From NCBI RefSeq assembly GCF_000218685.1, contig NW_006763292.1, positions 1,005,087-1,069,086 on the forward strand: a stretch of DNA of 64,000 bases, read 5' to 3'. The translations under genes and the position numbers were made by a program. The notes below the pieces were generated by a model that worked only from the letters and a program-made list of their open reading frames with translations, was not told the origin of the DNA and ran no database searches. How positions within the stretch are numbered: the first letter of the stretch is position 1; each line of letters begins with the position of its first letter. Positions 11,448 to 23,510 of this stretch are shown here, piece after piece. Source of the stretch: Serpula lacrymans var. lacrymans S7.9. Its lineage: Eukaryota > Basidiomycota > Agaricomycetes > Boletales > Serpulaceae.

Positions 11448-11737
11448 GATCTTGAACAAGGCTGTATCCAACAGGCAGGTTGGGGGGGATTGCTGGACTT
11501 GATGGGGCAGCTTTGTCACTATAGAGCATTTCTACGATGCCAAGAGGTCCAAAATGCTAGGCAAACCACGCTAAAATCGTTCATAGAATAGAGTAGGAGT
11601 GTTTCAGAGTGTTTGGTGTTGCATTATTGTCACACTGCTCGCGGGAGTCACCCTAGGTCACATGTAGTCACACATTGTAACACCTCTGGTAGCGCATAAG
11701 TCTCGTATTGTATGTAGTTTTGGGGGGTCCCGACATT

Positions 11738-11760
11738 ATGCGTTATGAGACAATCAACTG
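11738..11760 (-). repeat. Right terminal inverted repeat of pogo element
   Basis: The reverse complement starts CAGTTGATTGTCTCATAACG. The flanking TA is at 11761-11762. Confidence 0.9.
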
Positions 11761-11805
11761 TACTTAGACTCATCCTACTGCAGCATCTGCAAATTGTAAG
11801 CGAGT

Positions 11806-12338
11806 CACCTGTGATTCCCACAGAAGCTATCTAATTAGAGGGACAATTGGCGAGCTGATGTACTTCTAATTAGAGGATGTGGGCTGGTTTTAGGCCTTTT
11901 TTAATATCCTGAGTCTCTTCATTATCAAGAGACTTCAGAGCCACAAAACAAGACTCAGTTAAACTGGCAAGGGTACCCAGTTAGTCAGCAAAGTGGTTTG
12001 GAGTCCGCATCATCCAGATTAGGCACAAACTATACAGTTCTATTGCCTCTCCCGCTTTGGCAGCTCAGGCTTTTTTTAAGAGACCACGAGACCCCAATAA
12101 AGTAATTGCTACACAGTTTAATGGCTTCTCCCTGCACTGGCATTGGTATACTCAAATAATCATTGTGTAAGGATCAACAGACACATGGTTTTGCCACTGA
12201 GAGGACATGCGAGCTTGCTGTCAGACACAGTAAGCTTACATATCTCGCTTGATTCTCCATCCCTTAACACATGGGTCTGGGCTCTCATGATTGCTGGTGT
12301 ATCATACAGTCCAGTAGACAACCATATGTACATACATA
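11806..12338 (+). repeat. Left long terminal inverted repeat of KDZ element
   Basis: It is complementary to about 16875-17377. The left copy has about 35 bp extra near the outer end, flanked by copies of CTAATTAGAGG. No gene is seen within it. Confidence 0.88.
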
Positions 12339-12383
12339 CAATACAACATGTATCCCATAAAAGCTCATCCTCAGAGTAAAATG

Positions 12384-14906
12384 TTCAGCCATTGCCAGAT
12401 ATGTGTACGATATGTTCAAAGGCCGCTGAGATTTTGATAGTGTCCTCCTCGACCTCTTCTCCGTCCTCAAGGTCTTCTTGACTGTCAGCTGCCTGGGCCA
12501 TTTCCCCCCAACCGTAGAACCACCACCAGCCGTCACTGAGGGGATGTGCACCGAAGGAGTGCTAGCACTCTCCTGGTCCGGTGTTGATGCTCTCACCAGG
12601 ATGTATGGTGCCGCTGAAGCCTGGTAGCCATGAGATTTCCACCAACCGGGATACATGGTGTGCATTGAAGCGCCCCTGCTCCCTCCGGTGTATATTGATT
12701 TGGTGGGCTAGAATGGGATTGGACTCACGTACTTGTTTTTCACATGCACATAAGTATATGTCTTCATCATGCAGGTACATCGCAAATCGCCTGATCTCAA
12801 CATTGAGATGCTTGATTTCTTCATGGGTGCTGCTAATCTTAAAGTACTCATTCATTGCAAGACGGCTGGCCAGAGTTGCCCATGGCCTGGATAATATATC
12901 CTGCTGCGCATCACGCAGGAGGTCAAAGTCTACAAGAAATGCATACTCCACAACCTGCTTCCAATCCAGGGTACAACAGGGTGGTTGCAGGGCCTTTGCA
13001 GCGGCGTTATAGTGATCCAGTGCTGTCCAGATAGCCGCTGATTGTGCTTGCAAGACCTTGCCAATATGCTTGTGTAGAGCATAACCTAGAGGCCTATTAG
13101 TATTTAGTATGCACCCCTCAATAAACTGCTTACCCATCTGAGATTGGTTTATTTTTGTCAGTCAAACATATGAGCCACAACAAGCCCTTCCAGATGATCT
13201 AAGGCTGTCTGATATTTCTGCATGGCCACAAGCCTGCCAGCATTCTGCCATTCCAGATCATCTGGCATCCAGCGTTGTGTAATGCAGAGCCTTACTTCTA
13301 TTGCTTGTACAGCCTCCAAGATCTTCTCGTATTTTTCTTGTGCATGACAATGGGCTGTTTCTGTCCTTTGTGTTGGATTTGCCCTCGGCGTAGCTAGTGT
13401 TGTGGGAGTCTGTGAAGAGAATATATTAGTTGCGGCCGCCAGAGCCTGTCTGCAAATATAAGGATAAGGTTATTAGTTTTACAAAACAATGACTTTTCAT
13501 CCTCGCTGGTTGTGAGTTTGGCGAGCTTCTGCCAGTACTCCATTTGATGTGTCTCTTCCACCTGCTCCTTGCATAGACTGGTTAGGTAAGTTTCTTCCTC
13601 CTGGAGCCAGCTCTCAAACATCCCTTTCTCAACAATTTGAAGCTCTTGCATAGCTTTTGCAAGATTAACCGGTCCAGTGGCAAGGATGTCCAATGCTTGC
13701 TTGTAGTTGTTGTATAGGAACATAGCTATCATTCAAAATGATATATCATTTGAAGTCCGTAGAGAGGAATTCGACTTACATAAATTATAATAGACTTCAA
13801 ACAAGTCATTGTGCTCAAAATAAGTATTGATGGCTTGTTTTTGGTGGAAAATGCTGGCATATTGCACAGACAATGCCAAGGCATTGGACTTGGAGAATGC
13901 ACACTTGCATCCCTCCAAGTCCTCTAGGCCTAGACCTTCAACATACATTGCCAGGTGATTGAGCTGACAGAGGCGTCTGTGAGCGTGTCCATGAAATGTC
14001 CCTACTAGACATGTGTGGTTAAGTGTGCAGGCTTGTGGACCAAGAGGGCTGTTCCAAAGGGTAGTCTTGAACTTGCAGTTAATGTCAAAGCTGCCTGCAA
14101 GACCTTCACCAAACACGTCCGGCAGTATTGCGACAACAGCCAGAGGATACTTGCCTCTGCATGAATAGAGTGGTAGTGTTGTGTTGAAACAATCTAGATA
14201 GGGGTGAAAAAACTTACAGTTCCCCACTCTGCATGATATCCGCAACAACGAGGGAGATACCGTGGTAACAAAGAGCCAGAAATATACCAGTTTCATCAAA
14301 TACACCCCCACATCTTCTCCACTATATCATCCTTCATGTTTTTCCAGTGTCTGGCACATAGATTGTCCTCAGCATCATTCTGTAATTCATTCACATCAAT
14401 ATGAGAACATGATCCTTTAGTCCATACAGCATTGAGTGCCTCTCCCAACATGTTCTGCAAAGCTCCGTGCGCCCATCTGTCTACCAACTCCGTTGACGAG
14501 TAGCAATCACCGCAAATGTACTGTGGACTTGGAAGTTCTGATGAAGGTCCTGGTTTTTCATCTTCATCATCTGACAAGGGTGTCCGTCTGATTATTTGCT
14601 TGAGTGAGTCATTGCCGTCTATTGTGTACATAATCTGAAACTGTAAGGGTACCTCGTCCTTTAGTTTACACGTACATAGAGGGCAGGCATGCTTCAATCT
14701 CCACTCGGGTGAATCACATTGAAGGCAATGTTATACAAGTTCATTGACACGCTCTCGGACTTCAAGATAGAGGTTGAAGGTGATAGATAAATGTCTTGCA
14801 AGACACCTTTGATGTTGAACCTGGAACAATGGTTAAGCATGGCCAAAGCAATCTGTACAATCAAAATGAACAGACCTACTCCTTGCAAATCACTGAGAGT
14901 CTTCAC
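12384..14906 (-). pseudogene. KDZ transposase, fragmented
   Basis: This is the transposase of the fungal KDZ superfamily. Reading the minus strand from 14906: an N-terminal part; the cysteine cluster (WRLKHACPLC at about 14705 and YICGDCYSS at about 14520); a core with FDINCKFKTTL, FHGHAHRRLCQLNHL and YVEGLGLEDLEGC (about 14090-13900); a middle helical region (13732-13394); and a C-terminal part (13137-12562: HIGKVLQAQSAAI, ILSRPWATLASR). It closes with an acidic tail ending at the stop 12384-12386. Pieces lie in several frames. Some joins (near 14700 and 14300, and 13390-13140) may be introns, others frameshifts or stops. The N-terminal exons upstream of 14906 were not resolved. Confidence 0.88.
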
Positions 14907-15574
14907 CCAGGCCTAAATCGAGAAATGGGGGTTTTGCAGATGTGCCACACAATACAGCTCCAATGTGTTGGCCGTAATGCCCACAGATGGAGATACAGGT
15001 GAACAAGGCATGATACCTTGACAAACAAGAGCTGACACAACAAAAGTGTCACTAGGAATGATGTTGAGTTAAAATGTTTGGGTGTCTGTACAATAGTAAC
15101 ACAAAGCGGCGAAACAAATTCAATCTCTTACAATAAATGTTGACCACCTTAACCTTAACAAATCCTGTCCCTTGAGGTAAGTCGTTGCTGAGACTTGCTC
15201 TCTGCTCTCCTAGAAATCCATAAGCACCTGCTTCCTTACAATGGTAAGTTCACTTCATGTACGCATCTGTAATTGCTGTTAACTGATGATTAAAGACATG
15301 GATTCTACGCATAATACGGTCTCGGCAATTTTGATAATCTTGTTGACACGGTTTCTGCCAATAGTGACTGACGACCCCGCAATAGAAAATAATACATTAT
15401 GAAACAGAAGACTTACTCTTTCCATAAACTACCATTGAGTTCCTGTGTGAGAGCTTCAAATTCTCCTCCCGTGTGACTGATACCCAAAGGCTCTGAACCA
15501 TCTAGCACACCGTCAATATTCACAATATTGCCATTGCCTTTATCATTGTCTTTGTTGTCACTAAACTGTGAATT
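14907..15574. other. KDZ interior with no resolvable gene
   Basis: This stretch should hold the 5' exons of the minus-strand KDZ transposase. Short open segments exist but none gives a recognisable motif. Confidence 0.4.
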
Positions 15575-15989
15575 TGTAACAACCAAGAGTTAGTTACTCT
15601 GGCGCACACAAGAACACACTATAAGGGTAGTGAATGGGGAGTGGTTACCCCTTGGGCTGCAGAGAGTTTGTTGGTTAACAACAGGAGGACTCGCTGAGGA
15701 GTCTCCTGGATCTATTGGGGTATATATACTATTACAGAGTTGTTTGTACATGTGTACTATACAGTTGATAGAGACAGTGGCTGATGATATCATGAGGCCA
15801 AGCCCGCATGGCCAGCTCCACTGTGTGAGAGAGTTGTGTCCAAAATAAGAAAAAAGGCAATGCAGCACAAAAAAGAGGGGTTTGGACAAAAGGGGAAGTG
15901 CCGCGTGGCACCATGTGTGAAGGCTAAAGTACAAGGTTAAAGCAGAGAATAAAATAAAGGAAAGGTCCGAAAATTGTGTTATTGTAACA
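15575..15989 (-). repeat. Solo LTR of gypsy A inside the KDZ element
   Basis: It starts TGTAACAACCAAGAG and ends TTATTGTAACA, and is homologous over its length to the LTRs at 53296-53686 and 59153-59543, in the same orientation, with many substitutions. It keeps the TATATATA box and the adjacent AGGACTCGCT (self-priming) segment at about 15686. Flanking 5-mers (GAATT, TTATT) do not match. Confidence 0.9.
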
Positions 15990-16216
15990 TTATTGGCAGG
16001 GACCCAGATGAAATAGCTCAGTTATTTGAGCAGTGGGGATGTTCTAGAAATCAAAGTCAGTGCTCAATTCAGCGGTGGGGCCCCTTCACTGATTCATTCC
16101 TGTAGACACTGCAGAGCATGATAACCTCAAAAACTGTTGTTGTTAACGTACCAAAGCCTGCAAGATTGGCCTTTGTACATTCCATCTTACAGTGATGAAG
16201 TACACTAATTGAATAC

Positions 16217-16663
16217 TTGATCATAGGCCAGGTCCTGCGACAAACAGCCAAGATAGACTATGAGAATTATGAAACAGCAATTGTTGCTTTGCATGGTGTC
16301 AAAAATGTCAGCTGGCCTGCAAACATTCCTTTTATCAATCCATCTACAATTGGGACAGTGGCAGAAATCCGGAAGATTTGTAATGCATGGCAAAACGGCA
16401 CTTGTCATTGGGTCAAACTGACACTATTGCAGTTAAAAAGCTACAAGGTTGAACTTGAGGCACACCAGAAAGCAGGCAAGGTGACTCGTAAGAAGAGGAA
16501 AAAGCGCTCTGATGCAGGTTTTCCACGAAAGCAACAACAGACTGCCCAGCATAACAAGGAGAATGGGCAACATACCCTGAATAGAAAGACAGTAGGTTGT
16601 AGGGCGCCCGAAAGTGCAGAGGTGATTGAATCATCATTAGAAGACTTGGGAGACAAGGAGTAG
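16217..16663 (+). CDS. Unrecognised ORF near the right end of the KDZ element
   Basis: The 148-codon frame encodes a basic C-terminal half with a KKRKKR run (possible nuclear signal). Its N-terminal half resembles, from memory, hypothetical proteins scattered in agaricomycete genomes (VSWPANIPFINPSTIGTV then a short helical segment). It is divergent from the transposase and lies between the solo LTR and the right inverted repeat. The first codon shown is ATA-adjacent and not a clear start, so the true N-terminus may lie in an earlier exon. No function is assigned. Confidence 0.4.
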   Translation: MIIGQVLRQTAKIDYENYETAIVALHGVKNVSWPANIPFINPSTIGTVAEIRKICNAWQNGTCHWVKLTLLQLKSYKVELEAHQKAGKVTRKKRKKRSDAGFPRKQQQTAQHNKENGQHTLNRKTVGCRAPESAEVIESSLEDLGDKE

Positions 16664-16874
16664 GGGATACAGATGTGAGTATCATGTTAGCACGATACAC
16701 TGCCATCACTGACTTGGGCCGTGTGCATGCTATCTTCATTAGTGCCTCATTATGGGTCCATGTATTTATGCTATTACTTATGCCATATCTATGTCCTTGT
16801 ATGCTTCCCCTCAATGCGTATCCAAGTATGTTTCAACCTGGAATGATGTTGTATTTATCTATACCTTAGTCTAC

Positions 16875-17377
16875 ACGTACTGAATGTACATGTGGTTGTC
16901 TACTGGACTGTATGATACACCAGCAATCATGAGAGCCCAGACCCGTGTTAAGGGATGGAGAATCAAGCGAGATATGTGAGCTTGCTGTGTCCGACAGCAA
17001 GCTCATGTGTCCTCTCAGTGGCAACATGATGTGTCCATTGATCCTTACGCAATAGTTATTTGAGTATACCAATGCCAGTGCAGGGAGAAGCTGTTGAACT
17101 GTGTAGCAATTACTTTATTTGGGGTGTTGCGGTCTCCTAAAAAAAGCCTAAGCTGCCAAAGCGGGAGAGGCAATAGAACTATGTAGTTTGTGCCTAATTG
17201 GGATGACACGGACTCCAAATCAAGGTTGTGGCTTTGCTGACTAACCAGGTACTCTCGCTGGTTCAACTAAGTCTTGTTTTGTGGCTCTAAAGTCTCTTGA
17301 TAATGAAGAGATAATAAAAAAGGCCTAAAACCAGCCCACATCCTCTAATTAGATAGCTTCTGTGGGAGTCACAGGTG
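16875..17377 (-). repeat. Right long terminal inverted repeat of KDZ element
   Basis: It is the reverse complement of 11806-12338, with the outer end CAGGTG at 17377. Confidence 0.88.
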
Positions 17378-17589
17378 AAGCAGGTTGAAACCTTTCAAGC
17401 GGGTGACCAAATACGGTTGATATAAATTCCCAAACACCCAAAATAATGGGGCCCATAAGCTTTTACAGTTACAAACCACTAGCCGAGGTTGTAATCAAAT
17501 AAAAACTCAACTCGGACTACTACACGGTATTTTCACTTGTTTTATGTCCGAATTCACCTGATTTACATTGACTTCTCCACAGTGGAAAA
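17378..17589. other. Sequence between KDZ end and copia A LTR relic
   Basis: No gene or repeat was recognised. Confidence 0.4.
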
Positions 17590-17906
17590 TACCCACCACT
17601 CCATGGAGTCACCAATTTGTTGAGATATTCCTTACCTATCCATTGATTTACACTTTTTGCTCTTTTACACATTACATAATCATTAGATATTCCCGCACTT
17701 ACACAAAACTTGGACTTCCTTATTCTCGACAACCTCAGTCTTCTAATAATCAGACTGAGATATTCTCTCTTACAGTTTGCTTGACTCAACACCATTGTTC
17801 TGCTAGGAGTCATTATACCTTAGGTAGTAAGGGGGCTTAGTATAGGAATACCTCAGTTGTTTCTACAGCCTCTCTGGCAGCGGCTGAGTTTCACTGAGTT
17901 TTATTA
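17590..17906 (+). repeat. Relic LTR of copia A family, split by a small insert
   Basis: CCACTCCATGGAGTCACC, then, after the insert at 17618-17791, TAGGAGTCATTATAC and the stretch CCTCAGTTGTTTCTACAGCC to GGCTGAGTTTCAC match the copia A LTR read on its sense strand. It lacks the roughly 60-bp module present before the end of the 1121-1387 LTR. The left limit is uncertain. Confidence 0.75.
17618..17791 (+). repeat. Small solo LTR-like insert (174 bp)
   Basis: It begins TGTTGAG and ends CTCAACA (perfect 7-bp inverted ends). It is flanked by CAATT and CCATT, a one-mismatch 5-bp duplication. It interrupts the copia A LTR relic. It contains a perfect hairpin CTCAGTCT...AGACTGAG at about 17733-17758. 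No full-length partner is in the window. Confidence 0.65.
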
Positions 17907-17934
17907 ATTTTAACTTGTTACAAGTAGTTATTTT

Positions 17935-18174
17935 TGTTGAAAGTAGAAAGATTTCTCATATATATACTCCAACAGTTTTTAGACTTTGACAGTGACTGCT
18001 TTTAGAGTAGATTGCATAATCACATACTTATACGTAGCATAACAGCCAGCTTGCACCTCAGCTCTCAAAACTAGAGACTGAGGTGAGACATTCATCACAC
18101 TACTATAGATAGTTTACTGATTATTCCTAGACTTAATTTTCTGTCTAGCATTTCTTATCAACCTTTGTTCAAAA
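17935..18174 (+). repeat. 5' LTR of copia B
   Basis: It starts TGTTGAAAGTAG. The right limit is set by the primer site at 18176. It is 240 bp, versus 287 bp for the 3' LTR, which carries an extra internal duplication. Confidence 0.85.
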
Positions 18175-18175
18175 G

Positions 18176-18187
18176 GTTATGAGCCCT
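18176..18187 (+). other. Primer-binding site of copia B
   Basis: GGTTATGAGCCC directly follows the 5' LTR. It is identical to the copia A site and complementary to the anticodon arm of initiator tRNA-Met. Confidence 0.75.
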
Positions 18188-18238
18188 GCCGCTCTTTAAC
18201 AATTCACCAACATTCACTCCTCATTACAATCCTTATAA

Positions 18239-21200
18239 ATGTCAACACAAACTGCCTCAATATCACAAGGCCCAAATGCACCACCTATCTCCATTAGTAC
18301 AGCACCTACAATCTCATCTCAAACAACCCAAGCCTCGAGCCACTTATATGATATTCTATCACTTGAGAATGATGGCTCAAACTTCCAAACCCAGAAATAT
18401 TGTATCTCTATGGTCCTGGACCTCCAAGGACTACAAGGAGTCATTGATAGAACAGATGTTAACCCTGGAGGCACAATGCCCGTTCAACAGGCTAAGTGGA
18501 AGCAACGAAATAAGGAAGCAAAGGCTTAAATTACTCTTATGCTAAAATATGAACCTCTAAATGGGGTACTGTTCTGGTTAAATGCAAAAGGGATCTGGAC
18601 AAAGCTAAATGAGCGATATAAAGGAAGAGGAAAACAGACAATAGCCCACCTAATAGGTGAACTATTTTGAGGTGTCCTCTCAGACACTTTGGAACCACAG
18701 CTAAATGCCATGTGACAAAAGGCTCATGTCCTTGCCTCACTAAGGCAGGCACTCAATGACTCTCTTGTTGCAACAGGTATATTAATAGTATTACCTCCAT
18801 CATATTCTACACTTTGAACAATCCTCACCTCAACAAATGACAAACTCTTAATTGAAATAGTAATAAATCAAGTCCTAATGGAAGAGAATTCTCATTGTGA
18901 CTCTGGTCCACAAGTGGTGCTGCAAAGACCTTTGATAACAAGGGAAAGTCAACCAAAGGAAGAGATGCAAAGACAAAGAAGAAATGTAACTACGCACCAT
19001 GTGGAAAGTCAGGACATTTGGAGAGACTGTTGTAAAAAGAAAGCTGATGAAGGAGCAAAAGTGTCTACAGAAAAGGAGAAACAAAAGGCCAAGCCTGATC
19101 TTACAGCAAAAATTGCACACATTGCAGAATAAGAGCCAATTCAGCTATTCATGGCCTGCACTTCTCAAACCTCTGACTACTACAAATCTGTTTGGGTAGT
19201 AGACTCCAGAGCGTCAGCCAATATGAGCTCAAAGAGAGAGTGGTTTATCACTAAATTTCATATCCCTACCGGAAGACAGAACTCCGGCATCTCTGAAAGA
19301 GTTATTCTCCAAGCCCAAAACCCCCAAACCAAAGTTATAGATTACGTTCCTTGTGGTATACCGGTTGGCATAACTCTATGCCCCATTCCCACATGGTACT
19401 CCGGTTGTCCACTCCAATACTCCTGCACCAGACTTTGAATCCACCATACATTTCTCCTCGCACGTTCTAGTATTCCTCATGGACTCTGTAGCTAGACCTT
19501 ATAATACACTGCCTGCACATAAGTTCTCCTCTCGCTAGATAATTGTCCACATGGAACTCCGTACCTACATTATGAGTTACTCCTTACAAGCTCCTGCTCC
19601 CCCAACAGTATATAAGCTGTAACTCCTGTACTCTGTTCCTGCAGTTCAAATATCAACTAGATTCCCTCACTTTCTTACCAGTCTTTTTCTGAAGTCCTTT
19701 CCGATCCTTCTCTGAAGGATCTTTACTCTGCTCCCTTTCATCCTCTACTTCTCCTCCGTCCACTTTCAACAAGTTAGGGATCAAGGTCTGTGGAAGGGTC
19801 CAGTGCACGAGCTAAGCCGATTCCCCATCTCGTCCTCTGTACTCTGTTACTCCGTCCCTATGCTCCGCAGCTCCATTACTTCAAAGAGGCCATAGTTCTG
19901 ACACTTACTAGGACTTAAATCCATCTCAAAGTGTTACACTCAGTGACAATCACAGAATCTATGCTAAAGGTATCAGCAAAATACTCCTTGATATCCAAGT
20001 GGGTAAAAACCAAACTTGACAAACCATCTTCCAGGACGTCTTCTATATCCTCAATCTGCATGGAAACTTGGTGTCTGTGTCCAAACTGTCAAGCGGAGGA
20101 TACACTTTTGCATTCGAGCAGAATCTCTGTAAAATCCTATTAAGGAATGAGATAGCTGGACTTGCATTTAAAAGGAACAATCTTTATATCCTTGCCGCAG
20201 AATCATGCTCAACCAAGCTTGCATTGCAGAACTTGAGCTTTCCGGAGACACAGAAAAACAAGCCAAAAACTTGTTTTTCTTGGTAGCAAAGGAAACCATG
20301 TCAAAAGCCAGTCTTAAAACATGGCATTGATGTCTTGGCCATTTGAACCACAACTATATCCAACAGCTACTTCAAAAAAAGATGGTTAACGGCATAGAAA
20401 TCACTGGTAAAACCACTCACAATGGCACACTGTGCATTAGCTGCCTTGAAGGAAAGCAAACTCATAATGCTATCCCTAACACTCCTGGTGTAAAAAACCC
20501 CCCAAGTCCTGCATAGGACTTACACAGACATCTGTGGTCCAATGGCTACCCAAACAAGATCTGGCCACCGGTATTTTGTCACTTTTATCAATGGATTCTT
20601 GCATCACATAGTAATCAACTTGCTGAAACACAAGAACAAAGTGTTCAAGTGCTTAAAATCCTACGTTGCATGAGCCAAAGTTCAAACAGGTCTGCAAGCA
20701 GATATATTACACAAAGTGATGGGGGAGGGGAGTACAAATCCAAAGAGTTCCAGACTTACCTGGCTCAAAAAGGAATGCACCACAGAAAAATAAACGCTTT
20801 TACACCACAAGAAAATGGTGTGGCTGAACGCATGAATTGCACAATGGTTGAGATGGCATGCACTATGCTACAAGATGCAGCATTGCCTTTCTTGTATTGG
20901 GGGGATGCTGTCCTGCATGCTATGCACATTGTCAATAGAGTCCCTACTCGGGCACTCACAGGTGATCCCACACCTTACAAAGTCTTTACTGGAAATAAAC
21001 CCAGTGTATCACATATTTGAATCCTTGGGTGCAAAGCCTATGTACACATCCCTGATGAGAAGCGTAAGAAACTCAATGCCAAATCAATAAAGTGCACATA
21101 CCTGGGTTATTCACAGCACAAAAAGGCACACTTATGTGTCCATCAAACCACTGGAAACTCTATGAGTCCAGGGACATTGTTTTTGACAAAGGAAATGGGG

Positions 21201-22968
21201 CCCAAGTAAGTTGAGTCCGCATAGATGCCAGACCGACTCACCAAGGGCAAGACCAAGCGAATATGAGGGAACAGGGTCCAGGCCATCAGATAATACAGCT
21301 CCGATATGAACCTGACTCCCCCTCAAGAGTGCCCAAAATGATTGGAAGCACCGCCACTATAAGCAACAATGCACAAGAAATGGATGACCAAGAGGAAAGA
21401 AGGGGCAATGGGAATGCAAACAGTTCATTTGCACCCCTCCAACCTCTAGTCAAGGCGCTACAAACAAAAACCAAGGTCAGCAAATGGATACTGGAACAAA
21501 CAATACACTGTCTGTTCATTTCACATCCAAACTGACCAACCATTCATCAAATCAAGCCAGAGGACCTCCTCAACCCTATCCAAGCCTCATCCCACCTCCA
21601 GCTGTTTGATGTTCTGCGTGCATCAGAAAAACACTGATTCCTGAAGATGGCTATTTCCTTGTAAAAGCATATGTCACATCGACAATCTTGAAGGACATCA
21701 ATAAGAGAAATGAGGACCGTGTGAACTTAGCCACAAGTATCAAAGGACAGAACAATAGCGCTTACCGAGCGTCTACCAACACTGATCCTATGACCTATAA
21801 TAAGGCCATTTTGCAACCAGACACCATATAATGGCTTGCTGCCCTGGCTGAAGAACTCCAAGTATTTGACCAAATAAAGCTTTACAAAGAGACATTGAGG
21901 CCAAGGGACCGTAAAACCATCAAATCTAAGTGGGTTTTCAAGATAAAATAAGGCCTCAATGAGGAAATCCAACAATACAAGGCCCGCATTGTTGCAAAAG
22001 GATTCGGCCAAATTGAGGGACCTGATTATCAAGAAACCTTTGCACCTGTGGCAAAATTCTCGACCACTAGCAGCCAAGTACAACCTTGAAATCCACCAAA
22101 TGGACATAAAACTGCCTTTTTAAATGGTGACCTTGACAAGGATATATCCTTGGGACCACCTCCTGGATCAAATTGCGGCAAAGGCAAGGTCTGGAAGCTC
22201 CAAAACTCCCTGTACAGTTTGAAACAAGCAGGAAGAGTGTGGTACACCAAAATTTGTTCTGAATTTGAATAGCTTGGATTTACAAGAAGTGACGCTGACC
22301 ATGCTCTGTTCTACAAGTGAGAAGATTCTAACATGTTAATCATAGCCATCTATGTAGACAACAAACTCTTGCTTTCAAACAGCATAGTCAAGCTCAACTA
22401 GCTAAAAGACAAGCTCAAAATGGTCTACATCCGACATGGGGGAGGCCTGATGGATACTCAACATGGAGATCAATCACAACAGAACAAAGGGTACCATTGA
22501 ACGTTCACAGTGCCAATATGTAAAATCCATCCTAGAATATTTTGACATAATGGAATGTTGCATCTTATCTACACCAATGGAAGCTAACCTCAAGCTAATC
22601 AAGCTATCTGCCTTCAAAACAGACGTAAAAGAGTACTAGTGCACACTTGGCTCATTGATATATGCAATGTTAGGGACTCATTCTGACCTGGCCTATGCAG
22701 TTGGAACACTTGGAAGGCACGCAGCCACTACAGGGCACATCCACTTAGCAGCTGTCAATCAGCAATGGCACTCGCAAAAAATGCTGCTTTCCATAATCAA
22801 ACCAAGCACATTGCTGTTTGCTACTATTTCATCTGTGACAAACTCAAAAATGGAGAAATTGAGGTTAACTATGTACTGACAGGACAACAAGTTGCAGATA
22901 CTCTGACAAAGGCACTACCACAAGTCAAACATCAAATGTTTTCTTCAAAGATGGGGTTGATCCAGTGA
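18239..22968 (+). pseudogene. copia B gag-pol, heavily disrupted
   Basis: Gag begins at 18239 (MSTQTASISQ) and is open for 96 codons before the first stop; more gag fragments follow. A protease-like VVDSRASANMSS lies at about 19195-19235. After the inserted LTR the frame resumes at TLSDNHRIYAKG (about 19940). The integrase core is at 20649-21020 (SDGGGEYKSKE, PQENGVAERM). RT fragments are at about 21920-22420 with the catalytic motif as YVDN rather than YVDD (N at 22360-22362). RNase H ends at 22655-22968 (YAMLGTHSDLAYAVG, QQVADTLTKALP). Numerous TAG/TGA/TAA codons and frameshifts rule out function. Confidence 0.88.
19266..19918 (+). repeat. Solo LTR of a third copia-like family (LTR-C), approximate ends
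   Basis: About 650 bp interrupts the copia B protease region. It is homologous to the split LTR at 53178-60066 in the opposite orientation, which proves it is a dispersed repeat. It has a TATATAAG box at about 19610. No TG...CA ends were found. ATCC occurs at both edges in both copies, so the exact limits are uncertain. Confidence 0.7.
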
Positions 22969-22989
22969 AGTCCATAATCATTGAGGGGG

Positions 22990-23276
22990 TGTCTTAAAAG
23001 TAGAAAGATTTCTCATATATATACTCCAACAGTTCTTGGACTTTGACAGTGACTGCTTTTAGAGTAGATTACACAATCACATACTTTAGCATAATAGTCA
23101 GCTTGCACCTCAGCCCTCAAAACTAGAGACTGAGGTGAGACATTCATCACACTATAAACACTTTACTGATTATTCCTACACTTAATCTTCTGTCTAGGTG
23201 AGTTAAATAAAAGCTCTCAAAACTAGGACTGAGACTTAATCTTCTGTTTAGCGTTTCTTCTCAACCTTCATTTAAA
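22990..23276 (+). repeat. 3' LTR of copia B
   Basis: It starts TGTCTTAAAAGTAG straight after the polypurine tract. Relative to the 5' LTR it contains an additional copy of the CTCTCAAAACTAG...CTTAATCTTCTGT segment near its end. Confidence 0.85.
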
Positions 23277-23281
23277 ATTTT

Positions 23282-23510
23282 TATCCCATTTTGTAGGTGA
23301 TTTCAAACACCCATGTAAGCTGTGCCATTGTTATAATCATGGTATATCTGGTTTTGAATATTATTGATATTATTGCTGGTAGTTTGGCAAAATTTTTGCA
23401 ACATTCATGAATTCAAATTGTTTCTTCTTTTTCCAATATCCAACAAACCAGTTCTACACTTATCTTTGAGAATCTGTAAAGCTTTAAATGTCTCTGGAAG
23501 AAGCCTGTTT
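23282..23510. other. Sequence between copia B and gypsy fragment
   Basis: This is AT-rich, with no gene or repeat recognised. Confidence 0.4.

Larger units (their letters stand above)
9201..11760 (+). mobile_element. pogo/Fot1-type Tc1-mariner DNA transposon, complete ends
   Basis: This 2560-bp element has 23-bp terminal inverted repeats (9201-9223 and 11738-11760, 21 of 23 matching, starting CAGTTGATTGT). It is flanked on both sides by the TA dinucleotide (9199-9200 and 11761-11762) expected for Tc1/mariner insertion. It contains one transposase gene with three short introns and three in-frame TGA codons. Confidence 0.93.
11806..17377 (-). mobile_element. KDZ (Kyakuja-Dileera-Zisupton) DNA transposon
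   Basis: The element is 5.57 kb with long terminal inverted repeats of about 500 bp (11806-about 12338 and about 16875-17377) starting CACCTGTGA. Flanking 8-mers AAGCGAGT and AAGCAGGT match at 6 of 8 positions, consistent with a decayed 8-bp duplication. The interior carries a minus-strand KDZ transposase, a plus-strand ORF near the right end and a solo gypsy A LTR (15575-15989). Confidence 0.88.
17935..23276 (+). mobile_element. Ty1/copia retrotransposon, family B, decayed
   Basis: LTRs at 17935-18174 and 22990-23276 share the core GTAGAAAGATTTCTC. Flanking ATTTT occurs at 17930-17934 and 23277-23281. The primer site is GGTTATGAGCCC at 18176 and the polypurine tract is TTGAGGGGG at 22981-22989. 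The interior codes for gag-pol with many stops and is split by an unrelated solo LTR (about 19266-19918). Confidence 0.9.

Noticed and set aside
19266..19918. Exact TG...CA boundaries for LTR-C
   Set aside because: A start at TGGAGAACAG and an end at CTGACA fits one copy but leaves extended homology outside in both copies and no matching duplication at the second, so the ends are left approximate.
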